In this document: in pieces, positions 24,338 through 32,289 of the stretch
Layout: each line of letters begins with the position of its first letter
Position numbering within the stretch: position 1 is the first letter of the stretch
Assembly: GCF_900590885.1 (NCBI RefSeq)
Contig: NZ_UUON01000048.1
Location: 372,001 to 436,000 of the forward strand
Source: Pseudomonas viridiflava
GTDB taxonomy: Bacteria > Pseudomonadota > Gammaproteobacteria > Pseudomonadales > Pseudomonadaceae
DNA length: 64,000 nt
Reading direction: 5' to 3'
Translations under genes and position numbers: made by a program
The notes under the pieces: generated by a model
Told to the model about the DNA's origin: nothing
The model's input: only the letters and a program-made list of their open reading frames with translations
Database searches by the model: none

Positions 24338-25148
24338 CTTCCGTCGCCAGCCTGAAATGCGCTCGTTCGCTGGCGAATGCTCTGTCCACGGTGCGGTTGA
24401 TCGCTCCGAGGTTGAGCAATTCGATGGCTCGATGCTTGTCCGCCCCTGCAAGCAGTGCCAGTTCCACGGCCTGCGCGTGGCAGCGGTGGGCAGTATCGAG
24501 CATACCCAGGCCTTGGCTCACGTTGCCGCCGAACGCCTCAACGGCGCGCTGGTGGGCTCTGGCATCACGCCACGGTTTGCCGACTGCACTTTCGCCACCT
24601 ATCGCGCCACTACTCCGGCTATGTCTGAGGCGCTCGAAAAGTGCCAGGGCTACGCCAATGACTTCGGCCAGCACTATCAGGCCGGCCGCAATCTGCTGCT
24701 GACAGGGAATATCGGTACCGGCAAGACCCACCTGGCCTGCAGCATTGTGCGCCAGGTCATTGGCCTGAATGCTGTCGCGGTGATCACCACCGCCGCCGAG
24801 ATCATTCGGGTTTTCAAACGCTCAATGGCGCGGGACTCCGGCTACGCCGAGGGCGACGTGATCGATGAGCTGGCGAGCTTTGACCTGCTTGTGGTCGATG
24901 AGCTCGGCGCCCAGGCCGGCACCGCGTACGAGCTGGCGGTTTTGCATGAGGTCATCGATCGGCGTTATCAGCTGGTGAGGCCTTCGGTGCTGATCTCCAA
25001 TCTGCCCGCCACATCGAAGCAGGACGTCGAGGGGAGAACCACGCCGAGCCTTGAGCAGTACATCGGGGCCCGAGCGCTGGACCGCCTGCGCGAGAACGGC
25101 GCATTGCTGGCCGGCTTCACCTGGGCTTCGGCACGGGGGCGCGCATGA
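24321..25148 (+). CDS. DnaC-like helicase loader
   Basis: 275 aa. A cysteine-containing N-terminal region (about 20-50, with C20/C47/C50) is followed by an AAA+ domain with Walker A LLLTGNIGTGKTHLACSI and Walker B FDLLVVDELGAQ. It loads the replicative helicase at the origin. Overlaps the initiator end by 17 bases and the DnaB gene by ATGA. Confidence 0.88.
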   Translation: MSQRSNFRRQPEMRSFAGECSVHGAVDRSEVEQFDGSMLVRPCKQCQFHGLRVAAVGSIEHTQALAHVAAERLNGALVGSGITPRFADCTFATYRATTPAMSEALEKCQGYANDFGQHYQAGRNLLLTGNIGTGKTHLACSIVRQVIGLNAVAVITTAAEIIRVFKRSMARDSGYAEGDVIDELASFDLLVVDELGAQAGTAYELAVLHEVIDRRYQLVRPSVLISNLPATSKQDVEGRTTPSLEQYIGARALDRLRENGALLAGFTWASARGRA

Positions 25149-26527
25149 ACGAATACCGCGAGCTTTACAGTGACGAGGCCGAGCACGCGCTGCTCGGGGC
25201 CCTGATGCTGGACGGTGAGTTGTTCGACTCCATCACCGCTAGCGTGACCACCGCCGACTTCCACGATCCGGAAAACGCAGCGCTGTATCAGGTGATGATT
25301 GACCTGCACGCTACCGGGGCCCCCGTTGATCCCGTCACGCTTCACGACTTCAAACCTTTCCTTCCAAGTGGCGGTACCACCATTGCCTACGCTGGTGAGC
25401 TGGCGAGAAACACGCCCAGCACCGCCAACTGGAAGGCATACGCCCGAACGGTGGCCGAGAGGGCAGTGCTCCGGCGCCTGGTCGAAGCTGCCGACGCAGT
25501 GCGTGATTCGGCCAGCGAGAACAGGCCGGTGGCTGAAATCATCGCCAGCGCGCAGCAGGCTATGGCTGATCTGCGCGACCTAGACACTGGGGAGCCCGAT
25601 TACAAGCGCATGGACGAAGTGGTGACTCGAAATATCGACATCATCGACGCCAAGTTCAACGGCTCAGTGCAGTCTGGGCTCTCTACCGGACTGGTCGATC
25701 TCGACAAGCTGATCCGCGGGCTGCGTAAAAAGACCGTGACCATCGTCGCCGGACTTCCAGGCAGCGGTAAGACCACGCTCGGCCTGCAGATCGCCCAGCA
25801 CATTTCCTGCTCCGGTCTGGGCGTTGGCATGGTCTTCTCGTTGGAGATGCCCGAGGAGGAGCTCGCCAACCGCGCCCTGGCGTCGCTGGGTAGCGTCGAT
25901 CTGCAAGTGCTGGATAACGGCCAACTGCAAGACGACGACTGGCCGCGGCTCACATCTGCAGTCAACAAGATCATGGACAAGCCCCTTTACGTCAGCGACA
26001 AGTCGGGTCTCACCGTCGCGCGCATCCGAAGCATCTGTCGCCAGGTCAAGCGCAAGCACGGTCTCGACGTGGTGGTGATCGACTACATCGGCCTGATCGG
26101 CTCCGACGGCAAGGCATTCAACCGCACCGCCGAGCTGGGCAAGATATCGACCGGTATCGTCAACATCGCCAAGGAGCTGGATGTACCGGTGATCCTGCTG
26201 GCCCAGCTCAACCGCGATTCGACCAAGCGCCCAGGCAAGAAGCCCATCGCTTCCGACCTGCGCGACTCTGGCCAGATCGAGGCTGACGCCCACTGCATCA
26301 TCCTGGTCCACCGCGATATGGACGACGAGCAGGGCCAGAACGGCGTGACTGAGCTGATCATGCCAAAGTGCAGGCACGCGCCGGTCGGTTCGTGCGTTGT
26401 GCAGCAGCAGGGCAAGTTCGCCCGCTTCGTAAACTTCGCGGGCCGCGAGCCAACCCAGGAAGAGGTGGAGATCGGCCGGCCCTTCTCAGAGCAGTACAAG
26501 GGCCAGCGGAGGAAGCATGGTGAATAA
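25145..26527 (+). CDS. DnaB-type replicative helicase
   Basis: 460 aa, typical DnaB length. The N-terminal collar domain (EAEHALLGALMLDGELF) is followed by the RecA-like motor: Walker A AGLPGSGKTTLGLQIA, SLEMPEEELANR, DVVVIDYIGLI and LLAQLNRDSTKRPGKKP. It unwinds DNA ahead of the phage fork and is coupled with the loader. The ATGA overlap implies fixed expression ratios. Confidence 0.93.
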   Translation: MNEYRELYSDEAEHALLGALMLDGELFDSITASVTTADFHDPENAALYQVMIDLHATGAPVDPVTLHDFKPFLPSGGTTIAYAGELARNTPSTANWKAYARTVAERAVLRRLVEAADAVRDSASENRPVAEIIASAQQAMADLRDLDTGEPDYKRMDEVVTRNIDIIDAKFNGSVQSGLSTGLVDLDKLIRGLRKKTVTIVAGLPGSGKTTLGLQIAQHISCSGLGVGMVFSLEMPEEELANRALASLGSVDLQVLDNGQLQDDDWPRLTSAVNKIMDKPLYVSDKSGLTVARIRSICRQVKRKHGLDVVVIDYIGLIGSDGKAFNRTAELGKISTGIVNIAKELDVPVILLAQLNRDSTKRPGKKPIASDLRDSGQIEADAHCIILVHRDMDDEQGQNGVTELIMPKCRHAPVGSCVVQQQGKFARFVNFAGREPTQEEVEIGRPFSEQYKGQRRKHGE

Positions 26528-27878
26528 TCCGAAAACCCTGCATGTTCAACTGACCGACGCCGAGATCCGCCGCAATCAGGCTGGTGCCGTTCGCCAGTTG
26601 CGCGACCCCCGGCACCCTTCGCTTCGGTTCCGCTATTCGACCGTGGACCGCGCCAAAGGCTCGTGGCACGTCGTGGTGGGCAAGTCCTGGGGCAAGGCTG
26701 GCAACTATCCCGACATCAACGCCAAGGCGATGCTGGCGACGTTGCCGACTATCCTGGCCCGCCGGTCTGCTGACCCTTTGGCAAAATCCACGGCCACCAA
26801 CTGGTCTACGGTTGGTGAGTTGCTGACCTGGTACCTGGAGCGCATGACTCGCGACCGAGCGCTTTCCGAGAAACGCAAGGCCAGCGCCAAGTCTGCCTTG
26901 AAGCGGCACCTGCAGCCACGTCTGGGGCAACTGCCGCTGGCTGGGCTGAACAGGCCGGCCATTGACCGACTGCTGCTGATGCCGATGCAGGAGCGTTACG
27001 CGCTGTCGTTCGTGCGCTCGGTCTGGGGTGTCCTGGGGGTGGCTGTACGGCAGGCCTATCGCCTGGACCTGCTGGCCGTTAACCCGCTGGCCGGCCTGGA
27101 GTTCACCGACTTCGTACGGACCAAGATCAAGGCCAAGGCGGCGCGGCTGCACTCTGATGACGTGCCTGGACTGCTGGATCTGCTGGCCGACCAGTTCGAC
27201 GAATCGCCGGCGGCGTGTGTGCTGGCCGGGCTGATGCTCTGCCATGGCACTCGCCTTGGCGAGACCCGGCTGGCCCGCTGGAAGAACGTGAATGCCAGCA
27301 CCGGGAAGTGGTTCATCCCAGCAGCGGACACCAAAACCAAAGCGGCGCACACCCTGCCACTGACCGGCCAGGCCAAGGCGCTGATCGAGCGCTACCGGCT
27401 TGTACAGCAGGGCAGGGGCTACACCGGGCAGTTCCTGTTCCCGGGAAGCTCTGGGCAAGCCCTCAGCGCGACCAAGGCCAGCACGATGTTCACGGACCTT
27501 GCCCACGGCGAATGGTCGAGCCACGACCTGCGCAAGGTGGCTCGTACGGCCTGGACTGACCTGGGCGTCGACTACATGGTCGGGGAGCTGCTGCTGAACC
27601 ATGCCATGAAGGATCTTGACCAGGCCTATATCCACACGTCAGCCGAGCAGCTCAAGCGGCAGGCCCTGGAGACCTGGCACGCCTACCTTGATCAACGAGG
27701 TTTCGAGGCGTTGCACGGTGGGACATTTGCGAGACAGGAAGGCGAGGCATTGCCAGTCGAGACCATGAATAACGAGGCTTCCAGCGTGAATCAGTATCCA
27801 CTTCCGAGGAGGAGGTTTTTAGGTCAAAGCGACACCGATGCCACGCCAAACCATCAGCCAGGAGACGGCAATGAGTAA
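26517..27878 (+). CDS. Second tyrosine recombinase, within the replication module
   Basis: 453 aa. ATG 26517 overlaps the DnaB end by 11 bases. Catalytic boxes are intact: GTRLGETRLARW (Arg), HDLRKVARTAW (HxxR) and LNHAMKDLDQAYIHTS (His, Tyr). The N-terminal part has a DUF3596/DUF4102-like fold, and a C-terminal tail of about 60 residues is poorly conserved. It is far from both attachment sites and transcribed with early genes. It could resolve replicated genomes or serve an accessory recombination; its target is unknown. Confidence 0.85.
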   Translation: MVNNPKTLHVQLTDAEIRRNQAGAVRQLRDPRHPSLRFRYSTVDRAKGSWHVVVGKSWGKAGNYPDINAKAMLATLPTILARRSADPLAKSTATNWSTVGELLTWYLERMTRDRALSEKRKASAKSALKRHLQPRLGQLPLAGLNRPAIDRLLLMPMQERYALSFVRSVWGVLGVAVRQAYRLDLLAVNPLAGLEFTDFVRTKIKAKAARLHSDDVPGLLDLLADQFDESPAACVLAGLMLCHGTRLGETRLARWKNVNASTGKWFIPAADTKTKAAHTLPLTGQAKALIERYRLVQQGRGYTGQFLFPGSSGQALSATKASTMFTDLAHGEWSSHDLRKVARTAWTDLGVDYMVGELLLNHAMKDLDQAYIHTSAEQLKRQALETWHAYLDQRGFEALHGGTFARQEGEALPVETMNNEASSVNQYPLPRRRFLGQSDTDATPNHQPGDGNE

Positions 27879-28158
27879 CATCACAGCGGCATTGCCGCGC
27901 AAAAGCATGAGCGACCTAGAGCGCCGCTTTCTGAAGATCGCCGGCGAGGAGCTGGCCAAGGTCAAAGTCGGGGGGCCGAGTGCACTGGCTTACCTGTTGG
28001 ATATGGTCGCCAGTTGGCACGGCAGCCGGGCCCAGATCGGGTTCCACGACTTTGGTCAGCGCTGGCTGATCGAGGGAAATGCAAAGAACAAACCTGCTGA
28101 TCGGTTGCTGCGCGACCTGTTTGGCCTGAGTGATCCAGATCCGAGGAAAGCTGCATGA
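27871..28158 (+). CDS. Hypothetical early phage protein
   Basis: Start at ATG 27871, 95 aa (MSNITAALPRKSMSDLERRF). Helical, with an NINJ-free soluble profile and the motif FHDFGQRWLIEGNAKNKPAD. Coupled to the antiterminator gene by ATGA. No function assigned. Confidence 0.55.
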   Translation: MSNITAALPRKSMSDLERRFLKIAGEELAKVKVGGPSALAYLLDMVASWHGSRAQIGFHDFGQRWLIEGNAKNKPADRLLRDLFGLSDPDPRKAA

Positions 28159-28544
28159 AGAAGCGCACGTATGTCGACAAACCTTTGGGCGATACTGAAT
28201 ACCTGCTGGAGCAGTGGGGATGGTGGCGGATGGATGGGATGGGCGTGCCACGGTACGTGTCGCCTCTTTATGCGTTGATCCGCGACAACAACGTCACAGA
28301 GGGAGGCATCAAGAACTATTGCGTCACGGACGATGTGGCCCTGGTGGTAGATCGGGCGGTGTCCAAGCTCGCAGCCCGCGACGCCCAGATGGGCAACTTC
28401 ATCTGGCTGTATTTCGGCGCGAAGTGGCCAGCTTTGCGGATTGCCCGGGATAACGACATGGGTGAGGCAAAGGCGCGTGAGTTGATCAAGGCCGGTGTGG
28501 CCTGGGTCGACTGCGCTATTGAGGCGTTCCGTGAAGCTGCGTAG
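28155..28544 (+). CDS. Q-type late antiterminator
   Basis: 129 aa. The sequence GDTEYLLEQWGWWRMDGMG is typical of the Pseudomonas phage antiterminator Q family, and the C-terminal helices (DMGEAKARELIKAGVAWVD) resemble a helix-turn-helix. Q proteins modify RNA polymerase at the late promoter so that it reads through terminators into lysis and head genes. Its place at the end of the early operon, before a series of terminators, agrees. Confidence 0.8.
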   Translation: MKKRTYVDKPLGDTEYLLEQWGWWRMDGMGVPRYVSPLYALIRDNNVTEGGIKNYCVTDDVALVVDRAVSKLAARDAQMGNFIWLYFGAKWPALRIARDNDMGEAKARELIKAGVAWVDCAIEAFREAA

Positions 28545-28618
28545 AAATATCTTTCCACGCGGATAAACACCTGTTTTCATGGCACCGTGTTTAGCTTTTC
28601 AAGCGCGACACCTCATAG

Positions 28619-28646
28619 AAAGCCCGGCCAGCGCGCTGGGCTTTTT
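28619..28646 (+). terminator. Intrinsic terminator after the antiterminator gene
   Basis: AAAGCCCGGC and GCTGGGCTTTTT arms form a stem with one G-U pair and a T-tract. It ends the early operon and is a plausible Q target. Confidence 0.75.
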
Positions 28647-28697
28647 GTTGCTATTGATTTATGGCAATCTGCTACTCCAACAAAGGGAGTGGGTTGA

Positions 28698-29165
28698 ATG
28701 TCCAAGTTCTTAGAGGTTGCAAACACCTTCAGGGAAGCGATTGATGCGGATGCTGAGGACCTCAAAGCATTGCGAGACGCGGCTACAGAGTTGCGTAAAA
28801 AATTCTCGGATTATTTGGAAGTGCCGAGTGGCAACCCTGTGAATATCAATGGCATTGACGGGCCGCATGTTGCAATCGGAGAGATCGACGAAAATGGTTT
28901 CTTTAAGGGAGTCCCTAAAAAAAAGTTCTCCCGGTCTGCGGGCTCTAGAATCCGATTTGCAATTCTGTTCACCTACGATCCAGATCCTAAACCGAAAACT
29001 CAAGGCGCTATTTTGTTTCCTTTGGAAATGGAACTTACGCGTGGTGGCTTTAAAGTTTGGCTCAATGAAATCGATGTGTTTCATGTAACACTCGAAGACA
29101 TGACGCCCTTGTTCGAAGCCCTGTACGAAAGGTCCTTGGCAAAGGCTCGCAGCGCGATTGAGTAA
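28698..29165 (+). CDS. Hypothetical protein, AT-rich insertion between early and late modules
   Basis: 155 aa, with GGGAGTGGGTTG upstream of ATG 28698. The gene is AT-rich and flanked on both sides by terminators, as expected for a moron with its own promoter. The N-terminal 40 residues are helical; the rest is beta-rich. No domain recognised. Candidate lysogenic conversion or anti-host gene. Confidence 0.6.
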   Translation: MSKFLEVANTFREAIDADAEDLKALRDAATELRKKFSDYLEVPSGNPVNINGIDGPHVAIGEIDENGFFKGVPKKKFSRSAGSRIRFAILFTYDPDPKPKTQGAILFPLEMELTRGGFKVWLNEIDVFHVTLEDMTPLFEALYERSLAKARSAIE

Positions 29166-29213
29166 TCGGAGCTTGTAGCCCGAAAGCCCTAATAATTGCT
29201 TTCAAAAAATATT

Positions 29214-29239
29214 AGCCTCGGCATTCGCCGGGGCTTTTT
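29214..29239 (+). terminator. Intrinsic terminator after the AT-rich moron
   Basis: AGCCTCGGC (29214-29222) and GCCGGGGCT (29227-29235) pair with one G-U and run into a T-tract. Confidence 0.75.
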
Positions 29240-29352
29240 CGTTTTCGGCTCCACCACACCCATTGCTCCGAGCTGGGAGTGCTGCTGGAGCTGATTCAAA
29301 TCCGCAGGCGCAAGACTGATAGGCCCTCCTGCTCAAAACCTGAGGAAACATC

Positions 29353-29610
29353 ATGTCTCCAGTAATGCGCTGCAAAATGGTATGCCACGAAGTCGCCCAC
29401 GTTCGTCACGTCAACCAAGATCGCGACGATCCACTGTGTGACGTCCGGTTTGGCGCGGTATGCGCTCTTCCAAAAGATCCGCCTGGTGAAAACGCGGTGT
29501 TCGGCAAGTTCACTCCTGTCGCCGAGTACAAAGCCAAGATCGTGAAGTCCGTCGCCGACAAGCTGGAGCCGGGCAAGGCTTACTACGTTGATTTCACGCT
29601 GGCTGAGTAG
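29353..29610 (+). CDS. Small hypothetical protein between terminators
   Basis: 85 aa from ATG 29353 (MSPVMRCKMVCHEVAHVRHV). Small beta-rich protein with three cysteines and four histidines in its first half. Similar small proteins appear before the lysis cassette in Pseudomonas siphoviruses and myoviruses. It lies between two terminators and is thus separately expressed. Function unknown. Confidence 0.6.
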   Translation: MSPVMRCKMVCHEVAHVRHVNQDRDDPLCDVRFGAVCALPKDPPGENAVFGKFTPVAEYKAKIVKSVADKLEPGKAYYVDFTLAE

Positions 29611-29633
29611 GTGCACCGCTACAGACCAACATC

Positions 29634-29658
29634 GCCCCAGTTAATGCTGGGGCATTTT
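29634..29658 (+). terminator. Intrinsic terminator before the lysis cassette
   Basis: GCCCCAG (29634-29640) and CTGGGGC (29647-29653) pair and are followed by ATTTTC. Confidence 0.65.
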
Positions 29659-29690
29659 CATTAACACTCCCCGAGAGGGAGGAAATCCGG

Positions 29691-30014
29691 ATGCCACCCA
29701 TGCCAGACAAGCCAGACACGTGGGCCCAGATCTGGCTGGCCCTCTCGAACCCGCTATGGCAGGGCGCAATCATGGCCGTCACGATTACTCTTCTTCGGGT
29801 GTTGTACGAAGCGAAAGAGCCAAACAAGTGGCGGATCATCTTGGAGGCGCTGATTTGCGGTGCTCTCAGCCTGTCGGCCAGCAGCATTATTGAGTGGATG
29901 ACCTGGCCTCCGAGCTTGTCTGTTGCTGCTGGTGGTGCCATTGGCTTCATCGGCGTGACTGCGATCAGGGACATGATCATCCGCTTCCTGGGCAAGAAGG
30001 TGGACTCAGCATGA
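29691..30014 (+). CDS. Holin (lambda S-like family)
   Basis: 107 aa, ATG 29691 after GAGGGAGGAAA. Three hydrophobic segments (about 26-41, 50-66 and 77-95) separated by short polar loops, with a charged C-terminus. The holin accumulates in the inner membrane and opens lethal holes at a set time. The spanin gene overlaps its stop. The endolysin is 20 kb away, after the tail genes, an arrangement common in Pseudomonas phages. Confidence 0.82.
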   Translation: MPPMPDKPDTWAQIWLALSNPLWQGAIMAVTITLLRVLYEAKEPNKWRIILEALICGALSLSASSIIEWMTWPPSLSVAAGGAIGFIGVTAIRDMIIRFLGKKVDSA

Positions 30015-30397
30015 AGGCGATCGCTGCGGCAATCATCATCGCGCTGGTGGGTCTTCTGTTGGTCGGCATTCAACAGCTGCGGGTTGAGGACCTTCGCGAA
30101 GAGAAGCGCGTTGAGACCCAGGCAAAGGACGATGCCGTCGAGGCCAATAAAGAGAGCCAAGCCACTATCACCACACTGCGCGCTGAAGCAAAGCGCAATG
30201 CCGAATACCAGGCCGATCTGGCAAAGCGCCTCAAGGCCAGTCAGGACAAGGCGAAAAAGGCGGAGAAGAACTTTGAAGACCTCAAGCGCAACAGCAAGCC
30301 TGTTCGTGATTGGGCTGCTCAGCCTTTGCCTGACGGCCTGCGCGGCAAAGCCGGCGGTAGTGACAAAGACCCAGGCCGTAAGGCTGGAGGCCCCTGA
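30011..30397 (+). CDS. Inner-membrane spanin subunit (Rz-like)
   Basis: ATG 30011 in an ATGA overlap with the holin stop, 128 aa. One N-terminal membrane anchor (AAIIIALVGLLLVGI) followed by a long periplasmic coiled coil (about 25-105) is the i-spanin layout. It should pair with the lipoprotein encoded in another frame inside its 3' half to fuse inner and outer membranes in the last lysis step. Confidence 0.82.
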   Translation: MKAIAAAIIIALVGLLLVGIQQLRVEDLREEKRVETQAKDDAVEANKESQATITTLRAEAKRNAEYQADLAKRLKASQDKAKKAEKNFEDLKRNSKPVRDWAAQPLPDGLRGKAGGSDKDPGRKAGGP

Positions 30398-30545
30398 GCT
30401 GATCCCGTGCGAACGGGTTGATGAGGATGCCGCCGACCTTCGCCTGAATGGCGACGTGTGGGAATTGAAGGATAGGGCAATCAACCTGCTCGACACGTGT
30501 GCCGACCAGGTAGACGCCCAGATCAAGCGCAGCCAGAGCAAGTAA
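30273..30545 (+). CDS. Outer-membrane spanin lipoprotein (Rz1-like), embedded in Rz
   Basis: A TTG at 30273 with GGAG about 8 bases upstream gives 90 aa: a signal peptide with lipobox LTAC (SLFVIGLLSLCLTACAAKP) and a soluble mature part. It overlaps Rz out of frame by 125 bases and extends 148 bases beyond it. This is the Rz/Rz1 arrangement. The longer open frame begins at 30084, but its product upstream of the TTG lacks a lipoprotein signal context. Confidence 0.78.
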   Translation: MKTSSATASLFVIGLLSLCLTACAAKPAVVTKTQAVRLEAPELIPCERVDEDAADLRLNGDVWELKDRAINLLDTCADQVDAQIKRSQSK

Positions 30546-30602
30546 GCCGCGCCACTTTTCCGAATGCGTCAAATCGTGGCGTGCAATCATTAGGAGTCAC
30601 CC

Positions 30603-30833
30603 ATGGACAACCAGCACAAGAAAATCACCGGCTACCGCGACCTCACCCAGTCCGAGATCGACGGCATGAACTCCATCAAGGCCTTGGAAGCTGATGCCGG
30701 TGAGCTGTTCAAGCAAATCAGCCAGATTGAAGGGGTCGACCCTAGGCTGCTGGCTTTGGCCAAAACCAACCTGCAGCAAGGTTTTATGTGGTTCGTGCAC
30801 TCGATCGCTAAGCCGGCTGACCCCTTCAGCTGA
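30603..30833 (+). CDS. Acb2/Tad1-domain protein, predicted cyclic-nucleotide sponge (anti-CBASS/anti-Thoeris)
   Basis: 76 aa. KITGYRDLTQSEIDGMNSIK followed by a helix, then ARLK-like LALAKTNLQQGFMWFVHSIA, fits the Acb2/Tad1 hairpin family (earlier DUF7681), small helical phage proteins that bind cyclic di- and trinucleotides or gcADPR and so silence CBASS and Thoeris signalling. ATG 30603 follows AGGAGTCACCC. It is somewhat shorter than the ~90-aa type members because the inter-helix loop is short. Family placement is from memory of the conserved opening; activity is inferred. Confidence 0.72.
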   Translation: MDNQHKKITGYRDLTQSEIDGMNSIKALEADAGELFKQISQIEGVDPRLLALAKTNLQQGFMWFVHSIAKPADPFS

Positions 30834-30850
30834 AGAGTTGGTGACCTCAG

Positions 30851-31591
30851 ATGCTTCAGATCGACGCTCGAACCAACATCGAAGAGCTTTCGAAGGCATT
30901 GCGCACTGTTGGTGAAAAGCAGCTGCCTTTCGCCTTCGCATTGATGGCTACGCGCCTTGCCGTGCTGGTAAAGAAAGGTGAGTTATCGGTATTGAAGGCC
31001 CGCATTGATAGGCCTACTACAACGACCCTGAATAGTCTTTACGTGAAGCCTGGCAAGCCGGGTAAGCCAGAAGCTCGAACGTTCTTCAAGGACGCGTGGA
31101 CATCAGGCGTTCCGGCTGACACATACCTGCAGCAGGCAGTGAAGGGCGGTCGCCGGCCTCATAAGCGTTTCGAGAAAGCGCTGATCGCAAAAGGGATCAT
31201 GAAGCCTGGGCAGTACGCACTGCCAGCAGCATCAGCACTCAATCAGTTCGGCAACGTTCCGCGCGGCACGATCATGAAGATCCTGTCGGGCCTTGGTGCG
31301 GCCGAGACTGTCAGTGGTGTGCAGGCCAACGCCACAGGCAGCAAACGCAGTAAGCGTAAGGGCAATGCCCAGAAGTATTTCGCTGGCGAAGTCGACGGCA
31401 CCCAGGGTGTTTGGGAGCGGAAGAAGACGGCGTGGGGTGATGCAGTTCGGCCGGTGTTCATCTTCAGTGATGGGGAGCCTGGCTACCGAGTCATCCTCCC
31501 GTTCTACAAGATCGCCGACAACATCGTGAAGGCGAACAGGATTCGTGAGTTCCAAAGCGCGATGGATACAGCCCTGGCGACGAAACGATAG
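30851..31591 (+). CDS. Phage structural or morphogenesis protein, unassigned
   Basis: 246 aa from ATG 30851. Lysine- and glycine-rich, with the C-terminal motif VRPVFIFSDGEPGYRVILPF and a helical end. Proteins of this type lie just before the small terminase in several Pseudomonas prophages and resemble minor tail or neck proteins. I cannot name the role with confidence. Confidence 0.55.
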   Translation: MLQIDARTNIEELSKALRTVGEKQLPFAFALMATRLAVLVKKGELSVLKARIDRPTTTTLNSLYVKPGKPGKPEARTFFKDAWTSGVPADTYLQQAVKGGRRPHKRFEKALIAKGIMKPGQYALPAASALNQFGNVPRGTIMKILSGLGAAETVSGVQANATGSKRSKRKGNAQKYFAGEVDGTQGVWERKKTAWGDAVRPVFIFSDGEPGYRVILPFYKIADNIVKANRIREFQSAMDTALATKR

Positions 31592-31599
31592 GGGTTCTC

Positions 31600-31700
31600 G
31601 AATGGCGGGCGGTGGGCGCCCCTGGATGGTGCACCCACCCCCCCCTTTGGGTCCTTCCCCGGCCCCCAGCCCCATGCGGGTAATTCGGGCCCCGCGCGCC
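31600..31700. other. GC-rich region, candidate cos site
   Basis: The gap before the small terminase has an eight-C run, GGTGCACCC and CCCCGGCCCCC, and holds no gene. Lambda-type (Nu1/GpA) terminases cut at cos immediately upstream of their own genes, so this is the expected place. The exact nicks cannot be read. Confidence 0.4.
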
Positions 31701-31743
31701 AAATATGTATGACCTTTTTCCCTCGGTTGGTTGTTGTTTAATC

Positions 31744-32289
31744 ATGGCCAAAAACGAAACAACCAAACAGCGCGGGTGGTTGAACAAATCCGAGATGGCT
31801 TCGAGCCTCGGGATTTCCCCGCAAGCCTTTGACAAATGGGGAGTTGCGCCTGTCGCACGCATCGGTCGAGAGGCGTTCTATACCGTGCAGAACGTGGTGG
31901 AAAACCGCGTTGAACATGCGCAGCGGAAACAACAACCGACGGGGGATGGAACCGAAGGTCTCGATCCGCTGATCGAGTACAAGCTGCTCGAAGAGCGCCG
32001 CGGCCTCACCGCCGCTCAGCGCATCGCCCAGGAGAAGAAGAACCTGGTGCTCGACAAGCAGCTCGTACCTGTTCCATTCGCCACATTTGCCCTGGCAAAA
32101 ATCGCCGCTCAGATCGGTTCGAAACTGGACACCGTCGGCAAGACCGTCACTCGACGCCACCCGGAGGTTGACCCTCGCATCATCGAGTCGGTCGAGCGGG
32201 AGATTGCGCTTGCTCGAAATATTGCCGCCAGCTTTGGTGAGCAACTTCCGGAATTATTAGATGAGTACGCTGAGTCCGTGGCTGAATGA
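31744..32289 (+). CDS. Terminase small subunit (Nu1/DUF1441 family)
   Basis: Start at ATG 31744 (MAKNETTKQRGWLNKSEMAS), 181 aa. The N-terminal winged helix (LNKSEMASSLGISPQAFDKW) recognises cos, and the C-terminal helices (RLTAAQ-like RGLTAAQRIAQEKKNLVLDK) bind the large subunit. Its end overlaps the large-subunit start by 29 bases. Confidence 0.88.
   Translation: MAKNETTKQRGWLNKSEMASSLGISPQAFDKWGVAPVARIGREAFYTVQNVVENRVEHAQRKQQPTGDGTEGLDPLIEYKLLEERRGLTAAQRIAQEKKNLVLDKQLVPVPFATFALAKIAAQIGSKLDTVGKTVTRRHPEVDPRIIESVEREIALARNIAASFGEQLPELLDEYAESVAE

Noticed and set aside
26358..27635. 425-aa minus-strand ORF
   Set aside because: Antisense shadow of the DnaB and recombinase genes in high-GC DNA; no start context and proline/glutamine-rich nonsense composition.
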